From: Eurosta solidaginis
Taxonomy: Eukaryota > Arthropoda > Insecta > Diptera > Tephritidae
Assembly (NCBI RefSeq): GCF_040869045.1
Contig: NC_090319.1
Coordinates: 285,049,693-285,113,692, forward strand
Direction: 5' to 3'
Length of the DNA stretch: 64,000 bases
The notes under the pieces: generated by a model
The model's database searches: none
What the model was told of the DNA's origin: nothing
Seen by the model: the letters and a program-made list of their open reading frames with translations, nothing else
Translations under genes and position numbers: made by a program
In this document: positions 1 through 10,682 of the stretch, in pieces
How positions within the stretch are numbered: the stretch's first letter is position 1
How the letters are laid out: every line of letters begins with the position of its first letter

Positions 1-796
1 CACTCAATCTGCCCTAGTCAATCCTACTTGCACGTTTTCGATTTCTATTTCAGAAAAAACGTATCCGTAACGTAAATAAATAATGAACACAAAGTGTAAG
101 TTTCATTTTGCTTCAAATTTTCAAATTTGGCCAGCGTCTTTGAACTAGTTTTCCCGGTACTGAAGCAAAGTTTCTATAATTCAAATGCAACCTGATCTGA
201 AAAAAAAAAATTTTTTTTAAACTCTTTCAACTTTTAAGTAGGAGTTAAGAATTATTTAAAAAAAATAAATAAAAAATTAGATCCCCTTCGGCATGAAATT
301 TCTAAATTTAAGAATTACCAAAAATCTCATATTAAAAATTGCCCAATAGTATTGAAAATACTATTTGCGATGCCCGGCTTATTGCGATGCACAAAAGTTC
401 AATATTTACGAAAAATGTTAGTTCACCAACACTTCACACATTGAGATTGAACAAATATGCTTACTGATCAGTTATAATAATTTACCAAATGATTAGTTGG
501 AGATTGTAGAAACATTTTAATCAAAAAGTAAATTTTATAACATACTCTTTTGAATTGAGTGCATAAATATCGTAAATGCAATAACCATGGCTTTTGAGTT
601 GAAATTTTAATAGCTTTAAATTCGTATAAATCTCAATCAAATCATAGCCAAAAACTTTCCAAACGCAATAAGCAATTTTTTTATTAAATGTTGACATCTC
701 AATTTGCTAGGGTCGTACAAAATAGTTTTGTATGGCGGAGGGTCTGATAGGCGAATACAGAATTTTTAACAAATCAGCACGAATTTTAAAATTGTT
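1..796. other. AT-rich non-coding flank
   Basis: I see no gene here. The stretch is AT-rich with A/T homopolymers and many stops in all frames. It is single-copy within the window and forms the left flank of the tandem duplication. Host intergenic or intronic DNA and old unrecognised transposon sequence are equally possible. Confidence 0.5.
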
Positions 797-935
797 GGTG
801 TTGTTTTACGGGTAAAGGTTTTGGCGAGTGATATCGATGTTGATGATCCTTTGCCAGATATAGACCTGGTACGTTCCGCTAACAAGCACTATAAAGGTAC
901 TAGCCCCACCATCTCGGGGACGATATGTGTTTACA
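797..935 (-). repeat. (CAA)n-tailed SINE, diverged copy
   Basis: On the minus strand this matches the same ~140-bp family as 5148-5279, 7102-7235, 28516-28658 and 63326-63463. The shared order is a head resembling CCCGAGATGGTCGGGC, then a TACCGGATCT-like block, then a tail of TTG triplets seen on the plus strand. It is degenerate, with a weak tail and no clear target-site duplication. It belongs to the longer subfamily that keeps a TACCTTTATAGTGCTTGTTA-like block after the head. Non-coding; such elements are mobilised in trans by LINE enzymes. Confidence 0.5.
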
Positions 936-1090
936 TTGAACCTTCTAGGCCATAGTTTCTCCCCACCCCCTAGTTCCACGAGGAAGCTGGGGTCTCCAAA
1001 GCCTCACCTGCTAAAGAAACAAGACTCGCACGTGAAAGTGAGGTTTACAATTGGGTTGGAGAATCTATAAATTACATGGCAGCCCCTTAA
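936..1090. repeat. Dispersed repeat fragment (shared with 41650-41860)
   Basis: This block holds TTGAACCTTCTAGGCCAT, CCCTAGTTCCA and CAATTGGGTTGGAGAA in the same order as the reverse complement of about 41690-41850. Two copies of one middle-repetitive family are therefore present. The family identity is not certain; a LINE 3' region or a SINE are candidates. No reading frame survives. Confidence 0.5.
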
Positions 1091-1331
1091 TTTCCGAAAT
1101 TTTAAATTAAAGTGGCTATTTGTAGGAAATTATTTCTTTTCGTTCAAAGTAAACAGGGCCGTTCAAAATTTTTATATTGAAAAAAAAATGTTAATGTTTA
1201 AAGAATTTTGATCGTCCCTTTAATGAATAAATTTTCAATTAAAATTTTTTTCAGTGCTACAATATTTTTGAAAAATTTACTGCTTTCAATTTATTAGTGT
1301 AAATTTGAATATCATAACGAAGTGCCTTGGC

Positions 1332-1370
1332 TTCATATGGAAGTGCTTTTTCTTTGCACTTTCATATGAA
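1332..1370. other. Imperfect hairpin at the duplication breakpoint
   Basis: The arms at 1332-1346 (TTCATATGGAAGTGC) and 1356-1370 (GCACTTTCATATGAA) pair over 15 bp with one mismatch around a 9-nt loop. The right arm ends 4 bp before the left boundary of the tandem duplication. The hairpin is visible directly; a role in causing the break is inference. Confidence 0.7.
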
Positions 1371-2286
1371 ATTCAGGCACATATATATGTGAGGGCATAT
1401 GGGGTTCTATGAAAAATTTTTTTTATATTTTAAGTGTGAATATGTATCTGTTCTTATTCTTCAGGGCAGAACAAAAACAAAAGTGCTATAAGTGTATAGG
1501 GGTTGAGCAGCTCTGAAAATAAAGAATTAATTTAAAAAAAATCCAAAATTTTAGTACTTGCTACCTAAATATTTGGATTCAAGCGTCATGGGGTTGTGAA
1601 CTATGTTCAAAGTACGTACGTATTATCGACTAAACATCCCTTTAAAGGTGTTTTGAAAATTACATGGACAATTCACAAGAATGTCATGTTCATGTAAAAT
1701 TTTAATAGTTGAGTTGTTTCCATCGTTTCCAATAAAAAATTAGATTAAAGCATAGCATATACGGCGAATAGGTGAATTGGGAATTTCCTAACAAAAAAAT
1801 GTGTATAAGATCTCTAGACCCTGTCTCCATAGGAAATCGGTTGATGTCTGAGCATCAACTGAGGGCATATAGTTAAAACGAAAGGCGGGTTTTAGAAACC
1901 ACAAAATTAACCCGCGTATACGCTCCCTGCATTAGCCTCTTTGCACTAAATACAAAATCTATGAATTAAACAAATACAAAAATTATTGTATATACCAAAA
2001 ATTTTTACTTTCTACAAATAAGTACAGTACTACTACTACTTTATAGATAAACAGTCAAAGACTGTGAATGTGTCGATCAAATCTCATTTTGTTATTGTGA
2101 TTGAATAAATATTTGCTGAATAATTAATTCAATTTTAGCTCTTACCTTCTCAATTTATTTACCGCCATTTCATGGTCGATGAATAGATACTTCTCTATCT
2201 ATTGCACTTGGCGCCGTTCGATACTAAATGAAGATTTTGAAGTAAAAAAAATCAATAGGAAGTTTAGATTAGCTTAAGAATATTTT

Positions 2287-2834
2287 TAGGGACACGAATT
2301 TCGATACGTACTTCACAATATCGATACTTTTGACATTCGATGCCGTTACTTTATACTCGATACTTTTTGGCATCGAGTACTTTTACCGCAGTATCGTAAA
2401 GAATTTCAAGTAAAAGATGGCGAAATACGTGCATGGTAAGAGGTAATCGATCAAATAAACAGTCATGTATGTTTGCCTCTTTCTAATTTGTTTCACGAAT
2501 CGGAACAAATTATGCGCTGACAAAATGTCTGTTATTTTGTCACAGTCTAATTTGTTTTGCGAATTGGAACAAATTTTTCGCTGAAAAATGTTTAGTCATT
2601 TTATTCAGAAAAAGCAGACAACTATCTTCACAATCAAGGTTGCTATGGATCATTCCTGTGTCGGATTTACATAGAACGCTTCAGCGCTTCGCTTTGCCAT
2701 ATGAATTTTTAGGTGCGGTATTGCTACACAACTTTTTTGGAACGTAAAACGAAGCGAAAAGTTCACAGATCGTGTCGGGTACCCGATTGTAGAGCGATAC
2801 TTCTTGTGAGTACTGTATCGATATCGTGTCCCTA
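2287..2834. mobile_element. hAT-like non-autonomous DNA transposon (548 bp)
   Basis: The ends form an 11-bp perfect inverted repeat, TAGGGACACGA and TCGTGTCCCTA. Both subterminal regions carry TCGATAC-type repeats. The 8-bp flanks (AATATTTT and ACTATTCC) agree at five of eight positions, which could be a decayed 8-bp target-site duplication as in hAT. Inside lie two ~60-bp imperfect repeats starting CTAATTTGTTT at about 2480 and 2545. No transposase frame is visible, so the element would depend on an enzyme supplied in trans. Superfamily assignment is inferred from the termini. Confidence 0.6.
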
Positions 2835-3452
2835 ACTATTCCATTCTTTGCTAGCCAGTTAGTCGACTAGTTAATTAATCGCACTCAATAATAAACTCAT
2901 AAAAGCTAATCTTCATTTTCACGTGTGTCCTGTTCGTAGAATCAAGTTTATAAGCAGTCAAACCTTGCAGCTAGTCATCTTTTTTACGCTTTTTAACGCC
3001 GTTACTTCTTTATTTCGTCTTTCCTACAGATGAAAGGAAAAAAATTATCGATTTCAAAATTACCGACTATCGAAGACGAAAACTTAGGCCAAATTTATAT
3101 ATAAAGGGATTTTGTATTTATCCACTAATCGTTAATTAAAAAACTAGATTTTATATATATATTTTTTCCTTCAACAATCGTGTACGTAAATACAAAACGC
3201 GATATACCTCCGAGGAGATTTAGGACGATTTCCATTTTACGTCGTGCTCTATTTTAATTTGGCCTATAAATCGGCGGGATGTAGGTCTCCATGTTGTATA
3301 TCAGCTACGAACAGCAGCTGCAAGGCAGCAGACGAATTGTTGTTGAGAACGTTTTTGATGGCAGTATTATGCAAGGAGTGTCTTGCCAAACCATTGCCGA
3401 GTGGCGACAACGCTTATAAAAACTGTTTCTGAATTATCTTAATGTTTCTTTT

Positions 3453-3522
3453 CCAGGGCCTTGAACCCAGGGCTTTCGCTGGGGCGAGCTAGCATGATAC
3501 TACCATACCACGGCGACGGCAT
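3453..3522 (-). repeat. tRNA-like SINE head fragment
   Basis: The minus strand reads GTGGTATGGTAGTATCATGC, like a tRNA A box, then GGGTTCAAGGCC, a good B box. The order and spacing suit an internal RNA polymerase III promoter. It resembles the head of the SINE at 38716 (GGTGTGGTGGCAGCG then GGGTTCAAGCCCC). It does not fold as a credible tRNA and has no tail, so it is called a truncated SINE rather than a tRNA gene. Confidence 0.5.
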
Positions 3523-4267
3523 GTTGAAGTAAACATATACAACATTCCGTTTCTCCATGATACGGCTTAATGTACATTAGATTGGGCTGGTACCCATATG
3601 AAACAAAAAATTGCAAAAATTCGCCCAGAAAACGCGATATCCAGGTCATAAGAAAATGTTCAAGAAATTTTTTTCTTATCCCTTTGTAAGCCAAATTTAA
3701 AGTTCTTTTATTTGAAAATATCTATTTTCCTCCTTTATAATTAATTTTCTTTGTAAAACTGCTTTCGATATGCATTTTGCTTTCACAATTGAAGCATGAT
3801 TTCTTGATCATTCTTGAGTTTTTCTTTAAGGGTCCAAGAACGGCTCAACAAATGCTTTCAGGCTTAAATTTGAGGGGGCAGCACAGATCTCACAAAAATA
3901 TGATAAAGAAAAAGGAAAATATAAATTTCCAAATAAAGAGTTTGGCTTACAAGAGGAATATAAAAAATTTCTTGAGCGTTTTTTGTAATCTGGATAGCGC
4001 GCTTAAGTTTGGGGTTTATGTTGAAAGGACCTTGGTTTGATTTTTCATTTTATTTTTTGCTTGATCCTAACAAATACAGCCGAATCTGTTTTTCCGTTGT
4101 AACTTGGTTGTTTGACATCTGACTTTTAAATTTTATATGTAATAAATTCTGTCTTAGATAGCTCTATAAGTCCTTTCGAGCTCTGCAGTCGTTTTCACAT
4201 CTCGTTTCGTCATAGTTTGGTGAAACGAAAATCATACTTTGAGGACCTACAACTGGTTTAGTAGACA

Positions 4268-4312
4268 AACCCCCAGCGGGGTAGTGGACTTCGAATATAC
4301 CCGTGGCAGGTA
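4268..4312. repeat. Short dispersed repeat fragment
   Basis: CCCCAGCGGGGTAGTGG followed by GAATATACCCGTGGCAGGTATG resembles the block at 41614-41660 (CCCTCCAGCGGGTAAGGGG then GAATATGCTCGCGGCAG). It is probably a small remnant of the same family as 936-1090 and 41600-41860. No coding capacity. Confidence 0.35.
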
Positions 4313-4708
4313 TGACAAAAATTATGACATCAATTTTAGAAATCAGATGTTAAATAACCAAGTTAAAACACAAAACACATTTTGGCTGTATTTGCAAGGA
4401 TCAAACAATTTTTTCTAGACCTTGTCAACATAATACCGATTTCACACAGAGGGATAATGAAATAATTAGTAAATTTTTCTACATTAAAGCCCTTATTGAA
4501 CTCAATCTTCCATATAAAATACAAACTCCTAATTATCTCATTATTGCTTGATTGAATGCATAATGGAGTCAAAAATTTAGTACGTTTTGCTTGATGGGTT
4601 CGATTTTATTGTCAATGTAACAAATGGCAATCAAAAATAAATTATTTTCAACAATTTACGAAAAATAGAAAAACTCCAAAAAATTTAAAAAATTTATTTA
4701 TTTTTTGT

Positions 4709-5334
4709 TGCATTTGTAGTAAAAGATAAAATGGCTTTTTCAAAAATAGGCACATATTTTTCTAAAAGCGTAATATTTTTTGGGGCTGTTGACAGATCAT
4801 AGCTCAATTACATGGTTGGCTCATCTCATCAGTTGAGTTTTTTTTTTTTTTTCATTCCCCTGGGATAGGGATTGTCAAAAGGAGATGGCAAACGCAATTA
4901 TTTACTGGCGTGGTGCTCAATTTTTTATAAAAAAAATAGTTTCAAATAACTCTAAGTTATTTTTTTAGTAAACTCATATAATTTATTGCATTATTTTTCC
5001 ACAACACAAGAATAATTGCAAAGTTTTATGTTTTCTCTCCATTTCATTCGCCTCATACCAACACGCAGATTTTAACAATATGTGCAAAGATATGTTATTT
5101 CTGTAGATATGATCCAACCATATAGTTGCACCATGATCATAACAAATCGTTCCCGAGATGGTCGGGCTTGGTATCGGAACGTACCGGAACTGCATCCGGC
5201 GAAGGACCATCAACATCGATAACACTCGCCAAGGCCTTCGGGGAGTGCCCTTATCGCTACAACAACAACAACAACAACATTTGACAGATGTTCTCTGTAG
5301 GAAGCAAGTGGCCCTGTGGGAAAAGAAAAACTTA
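4709..5334 (+). repeat. Internal direct repeat A1 (0.63 kb)
   Basis: This segment is a diverged direct copy of 6650-7289. Both begin in a GCATTT..AGTAAAAGATAAAATGG block, share TAGGCACATATTTTTCTAAAAG and CAATTACATGGTTGGCTCATC, and end with the (CAA)n SINE followed by GGGAAAAGAAAAACTTA. The pair is older than the 13.5-kb duplication because both units carry both copies. It may be one composite repetitive element that includes the SINE as its 3' part. Confidence 0.8.
5148..5279 (+). repeat. (CAA)n-tailed SINE, short subfamily
   Basis: The copy starts CGTTCCCGAGATGGTCGGGC and ends TTATCGCTAC plus CAA triplets. It lacks the ~16-nt TACCTTAATGGTGCTGTG-type block found in the copies at 28516 and 63326, so it belongs to a short subfamily. 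The tail resembles that of the Jockey-like LINE at 10683 (GATCGCACC plus CAA triplets), which suggests recognition by that kind of LINE enzyme. A second copy lies at 18667-18798. Confidence 0.7.
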
Positions 5335-5337
5335 CAG

Positions 5338-6444
5338 CCCTATTCTGCATTTCGACTTGGATTGGAATTTTTTCGATTTGGCAATTTTGGTATTATGTGT
5401 TCCAATCTCTTTCGATCCAACTTCGAATCGTTCGATTTTGTGTATTCTGCATTTCGATTGTAGTTACGTTTTTCTAAGTTGCAAATTTGTTGGCGGAAAA
5501 ATATTTTCTTTTTATTTTTTTACTAACTTATTACAGAACCTTAACAAAAATGTAAGTAAAACTTGTTAAGAAACGTAAAAGGCTTGATGATGGTTGTTTT
5601 TTTTATGTTTCCAGGTCAAAAACAACATGTCGATGTCAAAGTCCTTGGAAGTATTTGCCCCGCAAAAGTATCTAACACATACTTGAAAGCATCCTTATTA
5701 AGTCGAAAATTTGTTTAACCTAAATAAGAAAATAAGTCATTAAACTTTACCACTTCTAAGTTAAATTTCTTACAATTCGCCACTCATCTCAAATGGATTA
5801 CACAAATCTCGCAATATTTGCCTTTCCATTCCCGCCTGGCCATTTTCGTATGCGTTGCTTTCCAACTCCACAAATAATGCCGCGGCTATTGATTCCATTA
5901 TAATAGACAGCTATAATTTGTGTCTGTTCGTTGGGTCTAGTTATATGCCAAAGCAAGCTGCCGGAGTAGAAGAAGTTGAAGCGAAAACGTAAACAATCAT
6001 TGCGGAAAGAATAAATAAATATTCATAAAGTATTTTAGGCCACTGCAATGAAATTAGCATCCATAAAATTCAGAAAATGTCAACTATATTCGTACAGGAA
6101 TCCGTTCTAACAAAACTTGGTGTCCACGGCAGGGAATTTGCCAAAAGAACGACAAAAACACACTTACAATTATGAAAGCACTTCACTAAAAGAAATGTAA
6201 CACTGCGGCAATATATTCTATTCCTTTTTTTGTACAAAATGGCTTGGATAATAAAATATAAACGTTTTTCAGTGTTTTTTACAAATTTTCTTTAATTTAT
6301 TTTGTTCCAATGTTCACACATTCCGTACAAATGAAAAATCATTTGCTCTTCCTCTTCTCATTACGATTCCGTCGTAATACAAAATACCCAACTTCGATTT
6401 AAGCGGAGCGTAGAACGGGAATGTAATCGAAATGCAGAATAGGG
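5338..6444 (-). mobile_element. PIF/Harbinger-like DNA transposon, deletion derivative (1.1 kb)
   Basis: The termini are inverted repeats CCCTATTCTGCATTTCGA and its complement ending GCAGAATAGGG. Subterminal copies of TATTCTGCATTTCGA recur at about 5448. A coding exon remnant lies on the minus strand (5774-5898). The element is too short for a full transposase and is presumably non-autonomous. An inverted relative runs 27975-29252, and its 5' 0.4 kb is seen at 14499-14892. I could not resolve a target-site duplication. The Harbinger assignment rests on the exon's resemblance to N-termini of insect Harbinger-type proteins, so it is moderate. Confidence 0.6.
5774..5898 (-). pseudogene. Harbinger-type transposase N-terminal exon remnant
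   Basis: On the minus strand an ATG at 5898-5896 opens about 41 codons beginning MESIAAALFVELE and ending RDLCNPFEMSGEL. A good splice donor (GTAAGA) follows. Insect Harbinger-type transposases commonly have an ...R(D)..(N/D)PFE..  stretch just before their first conserved block, and that is the basis for the call. The catalytic DDE exons are absent, so no active enzyme can be made. Copies are at 19294-19418 and, inverted and without the ATG, at about 28692-28814. Confidence 0.45.
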
Positions 6445-6649
6445 GTGATTGCCTGATGATGATTACGTGGCGGTTTTCGAAATGGTACCATCACAATATG
6501 CCAGTAAATGTTTCTTTCTTTTTGTTCAGTTTCTCTTAGAAAAACATAATAATTGAATATTCAATTATTATAAGCCGGTGTTAAGCTCATGAATTCTTAA
6601 ATAATAAGTATAAATTGAACACACCATTAAACAAACATTTTATTTTTGC

Positions 6650-7289
6650 TGCATTTTAAGTAAAAGATAAAATGGCTTTTTGAAAAATAGGCACATATTT
6701 TTCTAAAAGCGTAATAAATTTCTAGGGCTGCTGACAGATCATGGCTCAATTACATGGTTGGCTCATCTCGTCAGCTGATTTTATTTTATTTTTTTCATTT
6801 CCCTGAAATAGGGAGATGGCAAACGCAAAATGTAATCAACACATTGACAATTATTTACTGCCGTGGTGCTAAATTTTTTTATAAAAAACATAGTTTCAAA
6901 TCACTTCAAGTTATTTTTTTAGTAAACTCACATAATTTAATGCATTATTTTTCCACAACACAGGAAGAATTGCAAATTTGTATGTTTCCTCTCCATTTCA
7001 TTCGCCTCAAACCAACACGCATATTTTGACAATCTGTGCAAAGATATGTTATTGCTGTAGATATGAGCCAACCATATAATTGCACCATGGTCATAACAAA
7101 TCGTTCCCGAGATGGTCGGGCTTGGTACCGGAACGTACCGGATCTGCGTCCGGCGAAGGACATAAACATCGACACAACTCCCCAAGGCCTTCGGGGAGTG
7201 TCCTTATCGCTACAACAACAACAACAATAACAACATGTGACAGATGTTCTCTGTAGGAAGCAACTGGCCCTGTGGGAAAAGAAAAACTT
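6650..7289 (+). repeat. Internal direct repeat A2 (0.64 kb)
   Basis: Partner of A1 at 4709-5334. It shares the same 3' SINE and flank, then continues into TTAATTATTTC where A1 is interrupted by the Harbinger-like terminus. It contains the 45-bp stretch 6776-6820 that is missing from the unit 2 copy. Confidence 0.8.
7102..7235 (+). repeat. (CAA)n-tailed SINE, short subfamily
   Basis: Second SINE copy in the unit, starting CGTTCCCGAGATGG and ending in CAA triplets interrupted by one TAA. It is closely related to 5148-5279 and likewise lacks the longer subfamily's extra block. Copy at 20577-20710. Confidence 0.7.
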
Positions 7290-8247
7290 AATTATTTCAT
7301 TAAACAAAATTGTGATTCGATTAAGTTTCTGTGTGAAATCGGTAGAAGTTTAAAATTTAGGGGCGGAATTTGGACTTTCCACCCAGTCTAATGTACGTGA
7401 GTATCGGTTTGTATTCCAATTCGGATTTGGCGCTCTAAACCTTTTTTATACATTTTTTTTATATTAATTGCACCACACGGAAATCAAAACCAAATCTTCA
7501 TATACTTTTACTTTTTTAACTTTTTTATTCAATATTTTTTTTTTTTTTGAATTTTACATTCTTCATTAATTTATAAGCATTCATTATTAAATATACATAT
7601 ATATATATGTATTTATATATAAAGTTTCTATTATTATAGTACTTTACAAACTTGCATAAAATAGTAAAATCATAAATTCAAACATAATTCAAATTTAATA
7701 TAATTTATTTAATATGCAATTTGAAACGATCCATTGTAAAAAAAATGTTTGTGTTTGCCTTTTTTGATAAACGTATTAAGCATTATGTTTAAATTGTTTA
7801 ATTTTTTTTTTTTTTTCTTTCTTTGCTTATTCGCGTTATCTAAGTAAATCGATTGATAAGCAAAATTTGTTTTCGTATGTTTGTATGTAAAATGGTGAAT
7901 ATTAATTGTGAGCTATATGTATATAAGCATGTAATTATTTGCAAGCAAATTACAAAATATTCTGTGCTGTTTGTGTAATCGGATATATGCATAAATATAT
8001 ATGTGTGAGCTGGAAAGCGTGCGTTTGTCTTTCTGTGGTTCAAGTTTTGTTGCGCAATCTTAAATACGTGTAACGCCATATAAAAGCTATGTTGATGAAT
8101 ATTCGGTTTATTTGAATCTCTGAAGAATTTATCCAAAACATATATGTTTTTTTTTAATTTGAAATCCGTAGACATTTAAAGATACATAGCCAAAATGTAT
8201 CTATGATTTGCATAAATGTCTTTTTCTTTTCTAATTATTTATACTTG

Positions 8248-8455
8248 GGGTAATCACAGTTGGGTGACAAAATTAATATCTGGCATCATTGGCCAGGTAT
8301 TACACCAGCTTAACGCGTAAGAACTAATACCGCTATGTAGATCGTGTTTGTCAACTCGTGAGGAATTTGCAAACATAGGCAGTTGACAGGGTTTTGAGTG
8401 GGTTAAAATTAACAGACGGGGTAAAACCCTGCATAACACGAAATTGTGATTACCC
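8248..8455. mobile_element. 208-bp MITE with 11-bp terminal inverted repeats
   Basis: GGGTAATCACA at 8248-8258 is perfectly inverted as TGTGATTACCC at 8445-8455. The interior has the GGGTTTTGAGTGGG and GGGGTAAAACCC-like blocks and no conserved reading frame. The 208-bp length suits a miniature inverted-repeat element. The flanks give no convincing target-site duplication, so the superfamily is open. The unit 2 copy (21724-21930) is one base shorter. Confidence 0.6.
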
Positions 8456-8459
8456 TTAT

Positions 8460-10670
8460 TGCAGTATGTGCTAATATACATTAAAGCCATAGATAAGCAT
8501 GCATTTGGGTGCCATGTTATTGAAAATTAAATCCTCCATGTACAGCCAATTAATAAAAAAAATATTTCTATAAAGCATTCCAAAATCAGAGAACATATGA
8601 CAATAGAGAACCACCAACAGAACGAATAGTGGGAAACAGTAAACCATCAAATCGCGGGTAGGTAATTAACATTGGGCAAATGTGGCATGAAATTCATCAA
8701 TTCCAACGCTAGAAAAATTGTATTTTTATATAATAACAATTTAACTATTTTTTTACGTTTTCAGTCACATTTTTGTGAAACGTTAACGAAAACACCGCGT
8801 TTTTTGCAAATCTTCAGTTTGGCAATTGCTATTGCTGTCCGTCGTTGGCGATTCTCTATAGTTTTACTTCTCTGCACAAAATTCAGATTTTTGGATTTTT
8901 TGCCTTCTACTTTTTAAAGCTGCAAATTTATTGATTTGTTGCACCTTTTCACATTTACATATATACCACTCTTCGAACATATGTCTTTTTGCGTTTAGTA
9001 GACACTTAAAAATGATGTACATACAATGGAACAATTTTCCATCATACCTTGTCCAATCTGGTTTGGTTTTCGGTGTAGTGTCATCTTCAGCGTCATTTTT
9101 CGTACTTACTTCAAAGCATCGGCTAACTATGATAGTTCGTCTACAACCAGCTGTTGGTACCTTACACCTGTTCGCTATAGCACTAGCTGAGAACTAGTTG
9201 CAAATTAATATAAAGCGAGACCATTTTCACCGCCAATGGCATAGAAATATTATCTAATGATTTAAATCAGTGATGTGTGAAGCCAACAGAGCTTTGAATA
9301 CAAACACACGATTTTTTGTAGTAGTGTGTGTGTGTGCACAAGAGAATGTTGAACAAATTTTGAGCATACCATTTATGCCAGAAGTTCAAGCGAAAGCTGA
9401 TTCACATCTTGCTCTACTGAAAAAAGTCGCTGCGCTAGCACGACATGTAGGTGAAAGCCGAAAGAAATTTCGACGCTCTACGAAGCTCTTGAGGGCATTT
9501 CTAGTGTAGCTCTAGTAAGCTAGATAAGTTTAGACCAGAGGTCGTCAGCTAGTATAATAATTATTTGCGCTCAATTCATAGTTTCGAAACTCTCGCTTGT
9601 GTTCGCTAAAACATTTGAAGCTCTTTCGAAAATTTTAGATTTTTAATCTATTTATTTTTAACTAAAATGCATTGGCTTCGAAATTCCTAAAAGGAAATAA
9701 ATGAAGTTGACTACCTTTTTGCTAAGGACCGCAGTACAGATTTGTAAATTGTGTAATCGAGTAAAAAGCTACATTTTACCCTATGCACAATGCGCAATTT
9801 TTTCTTTTAAAGTATAAGTTAGTGTTACCACATTTGTTCATTTGAACACAAAATTACCCATTTTGTTCAATTTTCGTTTTATCGGCTTTCAACTACATAT
9901 ACTTTCATAAAAAAATCAACAACAAAAAGAACGTTTTGCGTATAACGTAAAGTTTGACATTCCCTTCGGAGGTGCTTGGGTATATGAAGAGGTTTTCTTT
10001 CATGTTTACTTAAAGTATAATTACAACAAAAAATTTTCATAAATTTAATTTAATGTTTTACAAACATGTTTTGTTGGCCGTTTTAAGAACACAAAATGCA
10101 ACAAAACAAATATTAAGAAATATGAATTAAAAACAATTTACAATTACAACAATTAACTTGTTTGAACAAATAAAACAACTTGAACATTAAACTAAGCTTA
10201 ATTTGTAAATATTCCTGGCTAAATACATACATACGACGAAAGGATCATCCATTCAAACATTCTAGTAGCGCAATGATTTCAAAACAAGTCAGAAATATGA
10301 GACTCATAAATATGATCATATATGAGTCTATTATGACTCCGATAATTGGAATTATGAGTCTTCCGCTTATAAAAGGTGTAAGCGTTTCCCACTGAGGACT
10401 CCTTTCCGACTCTTTTATGGCTCCGAATGTTTCCTTTGATGCTTATAAGCAAACAACGAAAAAGGACTACTTATGGATTTAAACCGAATAGCTCATTTAC
10501 TAAATGTTTGAAGAATCGACATACAATGTAATGAAAATTTGATCATCTATGTACGATTACGGTTAATGGGACTCAAACAGGTTAATGGGATTGGAATATT
10601 TTCCACAGTAGGCATATCAGAAGTAAATGATGTCTAAAATCCACATAACCGGAAGGTTGAGAAAATCCTT
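8460..10670. other. AT-rich stretch without recognised gene
   Basis: Several open frames of 60-90 codons occur here (for example 8672-8917 and 9270-9509), but their products show no family signature. They survive in both units only because the units are almost identical. About 9535-9590 shares AGAGGTCGTCA, CTAGT and TTGCGCTCA in order with the reverse complement of 63095-63150, so part of this is dispersed repeat DNA. Confidence 0.4.
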
Positions 10671-10682
10671 TCTTAAGCAGTT

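Noticed and set aside
3244..3432. 62-codon frame beginning LYFNLAYKSAGCRS, present in both units
   Set aside because: It starts with GTG, has no recognised homology, and its conservation only reflects the recent duplication.
3453..3522. A tRNA gene
   Set aside because: A and B boxes are present but the sequence does not give a sound acceptor stem or anticodon arm; a truncated tRNA-like SINE fits better.
6945..7307. 120-codon minus-strand frame with a CCYCCCCC run
   Set aside because: It is the translation of the SINE's CAA tail in reverse; not a gene.
8672..9509. Three plus-strand frames of 79-88 codons
   Set aside because: No motifs, no splice context, and a composition typical of chance frames in AT-rich DNA. 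Identity between units carries no information on selection.
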